Source: Proteobacteria bacterium 005FR1
Lineage (GTDB): Bacteria; Pseudomonadota; Gammaproteobacteria; Pseudomonadales; Cellvibrionaceae
Direction: 5' to 3'
NCBI GenBank assembly: GCA_026192395.1
Contig: WACF01000002.1
Coordinates: forward strand, 186,001-250,000
Length of the DNA: 64,000 nucleotides
In this document: piece after piece, positions 63,916 through 64,000 of the stretch
How the letters are laid out: every line of letters begins with the position of its first letter
Position numbering within the stretch: position 1 is the stretch's first letter
The notes under the pieces: generated by a model
Told to the model about the DNA's origin: nothing
The model's input: the letters and a program-made list of their open reading frames with translations, nothing else
The model's database searches: none
Position numbers and translations under genes: made by a program

Positions 63916-64000
63916 ATGCAAACCGGCAGCAACCGATCCCGAATCCGACGAGGCGCCAAACGCGCCAGCTACGACCAGGAGCAGATCCGGGCGATTCTCC
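63916..64000 (+). CDS. PNPOx-like flavin-binding protein, 3'-truncated by window edge
   Basis: ATG 63916 with AAGGAG at spacing 9. The first 28 residues, MQTGSNRSRIRRGAKRASYD then QEQIRAIL, match the start of pyridoxamine 5'-phosphate oxidase-related FMN-binding proteins (usually RxRRxPxRxxYDRxxIxAIL). The frame is open to the end of the window. Its divergence from a MocR regulator supports the call. Confidence 0.7.
   Translation, partial: MQTGSNRSRIRRGAKRASYDQEQIRAIL

Overview
The window is 64 kb of GC-rich, densely coding chromosome from a Gammaproteobacterium, probably a marine or soil member of the Pseudomonadales/Cellvibrionales neighbourhood. This rests on housekeeping genes of gammaproteobacterial type (xseA, metA, a three-gene pntAA-pntAB-pntB operon, htpG, gpsA, sixA, folE, prmB, aroC, leuC-leuD, arfB), a DUF4892 protein and a TIGR04219 outer-membrane protein. 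The genus cannot be fixed from the sequence alone. No rRNA, tRNA, CRISPR array or prophage was seen.

Layout. 0-5 kb: truncated xseA, then a secreted lyase-like protein, a family 2 glycosyltransferase and a CapK/PaaK-like adenylate-forming enzyme, which look like surface-polysaccharide genes. 5-9 kb: a two-gene operon of a membrane-anchored alpha/beta hydrolase and a haem c/PQQ dehydrogenase resembling polyvinyl-alcohol dehydrogenase. 9-18 kb: a hybrid histidine kinase and small accessory genes (MaoC-like, VOC, GFA, DegV, MarR, two small membrane proteins). 18-24 kb: an RND efflux pump with its adaptor, and an amino acid:cation symporter. 24-26 kb: metA behind a clear sigma-70 promoter and a SAM-II-type riboswitch, followed by two long palindromic repeats. 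26-29 kb: the pnt operon. 29.8-32.2 kb: a membrane acyltransferase with two hotdog thioesterases. 32-41 kb: htpG behind a sigma-32 promoter, then gpsA, sixA, a hydrolase, DUF4892, folE, prmB, aroC and an omega-amidase-like gene. 41.5-43.1 kb: an intact IS1182-family element that split a terminator hairpin exactly at its loop. 43-47 kb: a barrel protein, a LysR regulator, a cluster of palindromic repeats and leuCD. 47-50 kb: a 7TMR-DISM hybrid kinase. 50-58.4 kb: a sugar/stress island (NDUFA9-like SDR, HdeD, PfkB kinase, GH65 phosphorylase, and a single-chain GT4-glycogen-debranching fusion). 58-64 kb: arfB, a secreted protein of unknown function, a lytic transglycosylase, a Nudix hydrolase, and a PdxR/MocR regulator divergent from a truncated PNPOx-like flavoprotein gene.

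How the genes may work together. The 50-58 kb island could move alpha-glucan or disaccharide glucose under stress. The 5-9 kb operon could oxidise a secreted alcohol or polymer in the periplasm and hydrolyse the product. Methionine synthesis appears to be controlled by S-adenosylmethionine at the RNA level, and leuCD appears to be activated by the neighbouring LysR protein through a palindrome centred near -65. The most distinctive non-coding signals are the SAM-II element with a perfect competing stem, the palindromic repeat family with a conserved core and variable but self-complementary arms, the IS insertion into a terminator loop, and a heptamer tandem array beside the leuD terminator.
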